From contig LNFB01000248.1 of assembly GCA_001464385.1 (NCBI GenBank), positions 52,521 through 116,520 on the forward strand: 64,000 nucleotides of DNA, given 5' to 3'. The number at the start of each line of letters is the position of its first letter. The first letter of the stretch is position 1. Positions 62,848-64,000 of this stretch are shown piece by piece. The stretch is from Deltaproteobacteria bacterium Ga0077550 (GTDB taxonomy: Bacteria; Myxococcota_A; Polyangia; Nannocystales; Nannocystaceae). Made by a program: the position numbers and the translations under genes. The notes beneath the pieces are model-generated. The model was not told the origin of the DNA, searched no databases, and saw only the letters and a list, made by a program, of their open reading frames with translations.

Positions 62848-64000
62848 TCAGCCGGGGTCGGGGTGGCCCACATCGGCGGGCTGGAAGTCCGGCCCGAGCA
62901 TCACGACGATCTGCGTCCACCCGGCGCGATCGAGCAACGCGCTGGGCAGCTCGGTCCCCAGGGCGCGGTTGATCTTCGCCGCGAGGTCGGCCGCCGCGGC
63001 GTCGCGCAGGCGCACGTACGTCCGCGACGTCTCGACGTTCTCGTGATCGAGATCGGCCGCGGCGATCGGGAAGCCCGCGGCCTGCAGCGACCACGCGGCG
63101 TGACGCAGCTTGCGCTGGCCGGCGCCGGCGTCGACGAGGCGGATCTGCGGGCCGCTGGCGCGCAGGAACCACCGTTGATCGATCGTGCTGTCGTCGCGCG
63201 GCGCGTCGGGCCCGGCGGGCTCGAGCGCGGCGCGGATCACCACGACGACCCGCTCGGCGCCCGGCGACCAGTGCAGCGCGATCGTGCCGGCGTACACCGG
63301 CGCGAGGATCTGGGCGTCGGGGGGACGCAGCGCCTCGGCGCGCTCGCGCAGCACCTCGGCGGTGATCGACATCGGCACGTCGAGCAGCTCCCAGCGCTCG
63401 GCGCCCGAGCTCCAGCGCAGCACGATCCGCGGCGCGGGGGAGGTCTCACCGGCGATCGCGGGGCCGACCACCCAGCGAAACGCGAAGCCGCTCGATGTCG
63501 CCTCGGTGCTGATCTCGCTGCCGGCGGGCGTCGGCGCGATCGCCAGCTCGAGGCGCGCCAGGCCGCGTGGCCGAGCGCGAGCTCCTGCCGCAGCGTCGGC
63601 CAGTCGTCGTACGGCTCGGCCTCGGCGGCGGCCCGCGCGAGTCGATCGCGCTCGGGGATCGACGCGTCGGCCTCGCGCTCGACGAGGAACGAGTCGACCA
63701 TCATCCCCGACAGCGCGTCGTGGACCTCGACGAGGCGCAGGCGGTTCGTCGCGGTCACGGTCGTGCCGTGATCGGGGTACGTCGCGTCGATCACGAAGCG
63801 CGAGCCATCGGCGCTCCAACCCATGAACTCCTGGGCGGCGGCGCTGAAGCTGGTCTGGGTCGTCATCGGACGCACGACGGCGACGGCGGCCCGCTCCTTC
63901 GCGTCCGTCGGGAGCGGTGGCTCGGGGAGCAGCGGCGGTGGCTCGACGTCGATCTCGTCGGGCGGATCGGGCTGGCCCAGCGGCGGATCCGGCGTCGCGT
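62848..64000 (-). pseudogene. unrecognised gene with a -1 base frameshift, 5' end beyond the window
   Basis: From the right edge to about 63560 the frame reads a Pro-rich stretch (PDPPLGQPDPPDEIDVEPPP), then AAAQEFMGWSADGSRFVIDA, HDALSGMMVDSFLVEREADA and TLRQELALGHAAW. After this codon the sense continues in the next frame: RLELAIAPTPAGSEISTEAT, FAFRWVVGPAIAGE, ILAPVYAGTIALHWSPGAE, and so on to a TGA at 62848-62850. One extra G near 63558-63562 would join them as HAAW-A-RLELAI. It is therefore either a sequencing error or a true lesion. No family is recognised; GWSADGSRF resembles a propeller blade start. Confidence 0.65.

Overview
The window is about 70% G+C and very gene-dense. It suggests a myxobacterium of the Nannocystaceae type (Myxococcota). 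This is inferred from content, not from a marker gene: many secreted lipoproteins whose lipobox is followed by Ser/Thr/Gly/Asp-rich linkers and then Cys-rich, VCBS/FG-GAP or DUF4215-like repeats; a Ser/Thr kinase with a TPR half paired with an ECF sigma factor; a REC-DUF4388-roadblock protein; and frequent 4-bp ATGA/GTGA stop-start overlaps. No insertion sequence, prophage, CRISPR array or rRNA was seen. One tRNA (Phe, GAA) is present.

Layout. 1-7 kb: end of an unknown gene, a small outer-membrane-barrel candidate, then an ABC exporter (ATPase plus ADOP/MacB-like permease) divergent from an NtrC-type response regulator and its histidine kinase; a sigma-54 promoter match and a perfect palindrome lie between them. 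7-11 kb: four secreted proteins. 11-16 kb: hemE with a redoxin-like lipoprotein, a variant archaemetzincin, prmC, and a parvulin-like lipoprotein. 16-23 kb: an isolated VgrG, a YdcF protein, a lipoprotein, a TPR protein and an AcpH-like hydrolase. 23-27 kb: a ZU5/VCBS lipoprotein, a DUF3556 membrane protein and a Cys-rich lipoprotein. 28-30 kb: a small zinc-ribbon lipoprotein with two Tyr-Gly-Pro motifs immediately followed by a radical SAM/SPASM enzyme. 30-33 kb: a Prx, an SGNH-like lipoprotein and a di-haem peroxidase. 33-39 kb: a coupled operon of lipoprotein, HSP90-like ATPase and a 1038-residue unknown, followed by a patatin. 39-45 kb: a choice-of-anchor L lipoprotein, an epsilon-like exonuclease, a kinase-less TPR protein, small lipoproteins and a SpoU methyltransferase. 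45-47 kb: a PiT-family (probably sulfate) permease coupled to cysteine synthase. 47-52 kb: a lipoprotein, the Ser/Thr kinase and the ECF sigma factor. 52-55 kb: a 2OG-Fe dioxygenase divergent from a MocR regulator, and serine acetyltransferase. 55-58 kb: a small acidic protein, a Fis-type regulator, the REC-DUF4388-roadblock protein and a coupled roadblock protein. 58-64 kb: tRNA-Phe, a membrane MutS-like ATPase, an EEP-family lipoprotein, a TolA-like lipoprotein and a frameshifted gene running off the right edge.

Functional links. The two-component pair probably drives the divergent ABC operon through sigma-54. The PiT permease, CysK and CysE form a cysteine route. The MocR regulator probably controls the adjacent amino-acid dioxygenase. 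The best candidate for an undescribed system is the radical SAM/SPASM enzyme with its Tyr-Gly-Pro lipoprotein; second is the HSP90-like ATPase operon at 33.0-39.1 kb.
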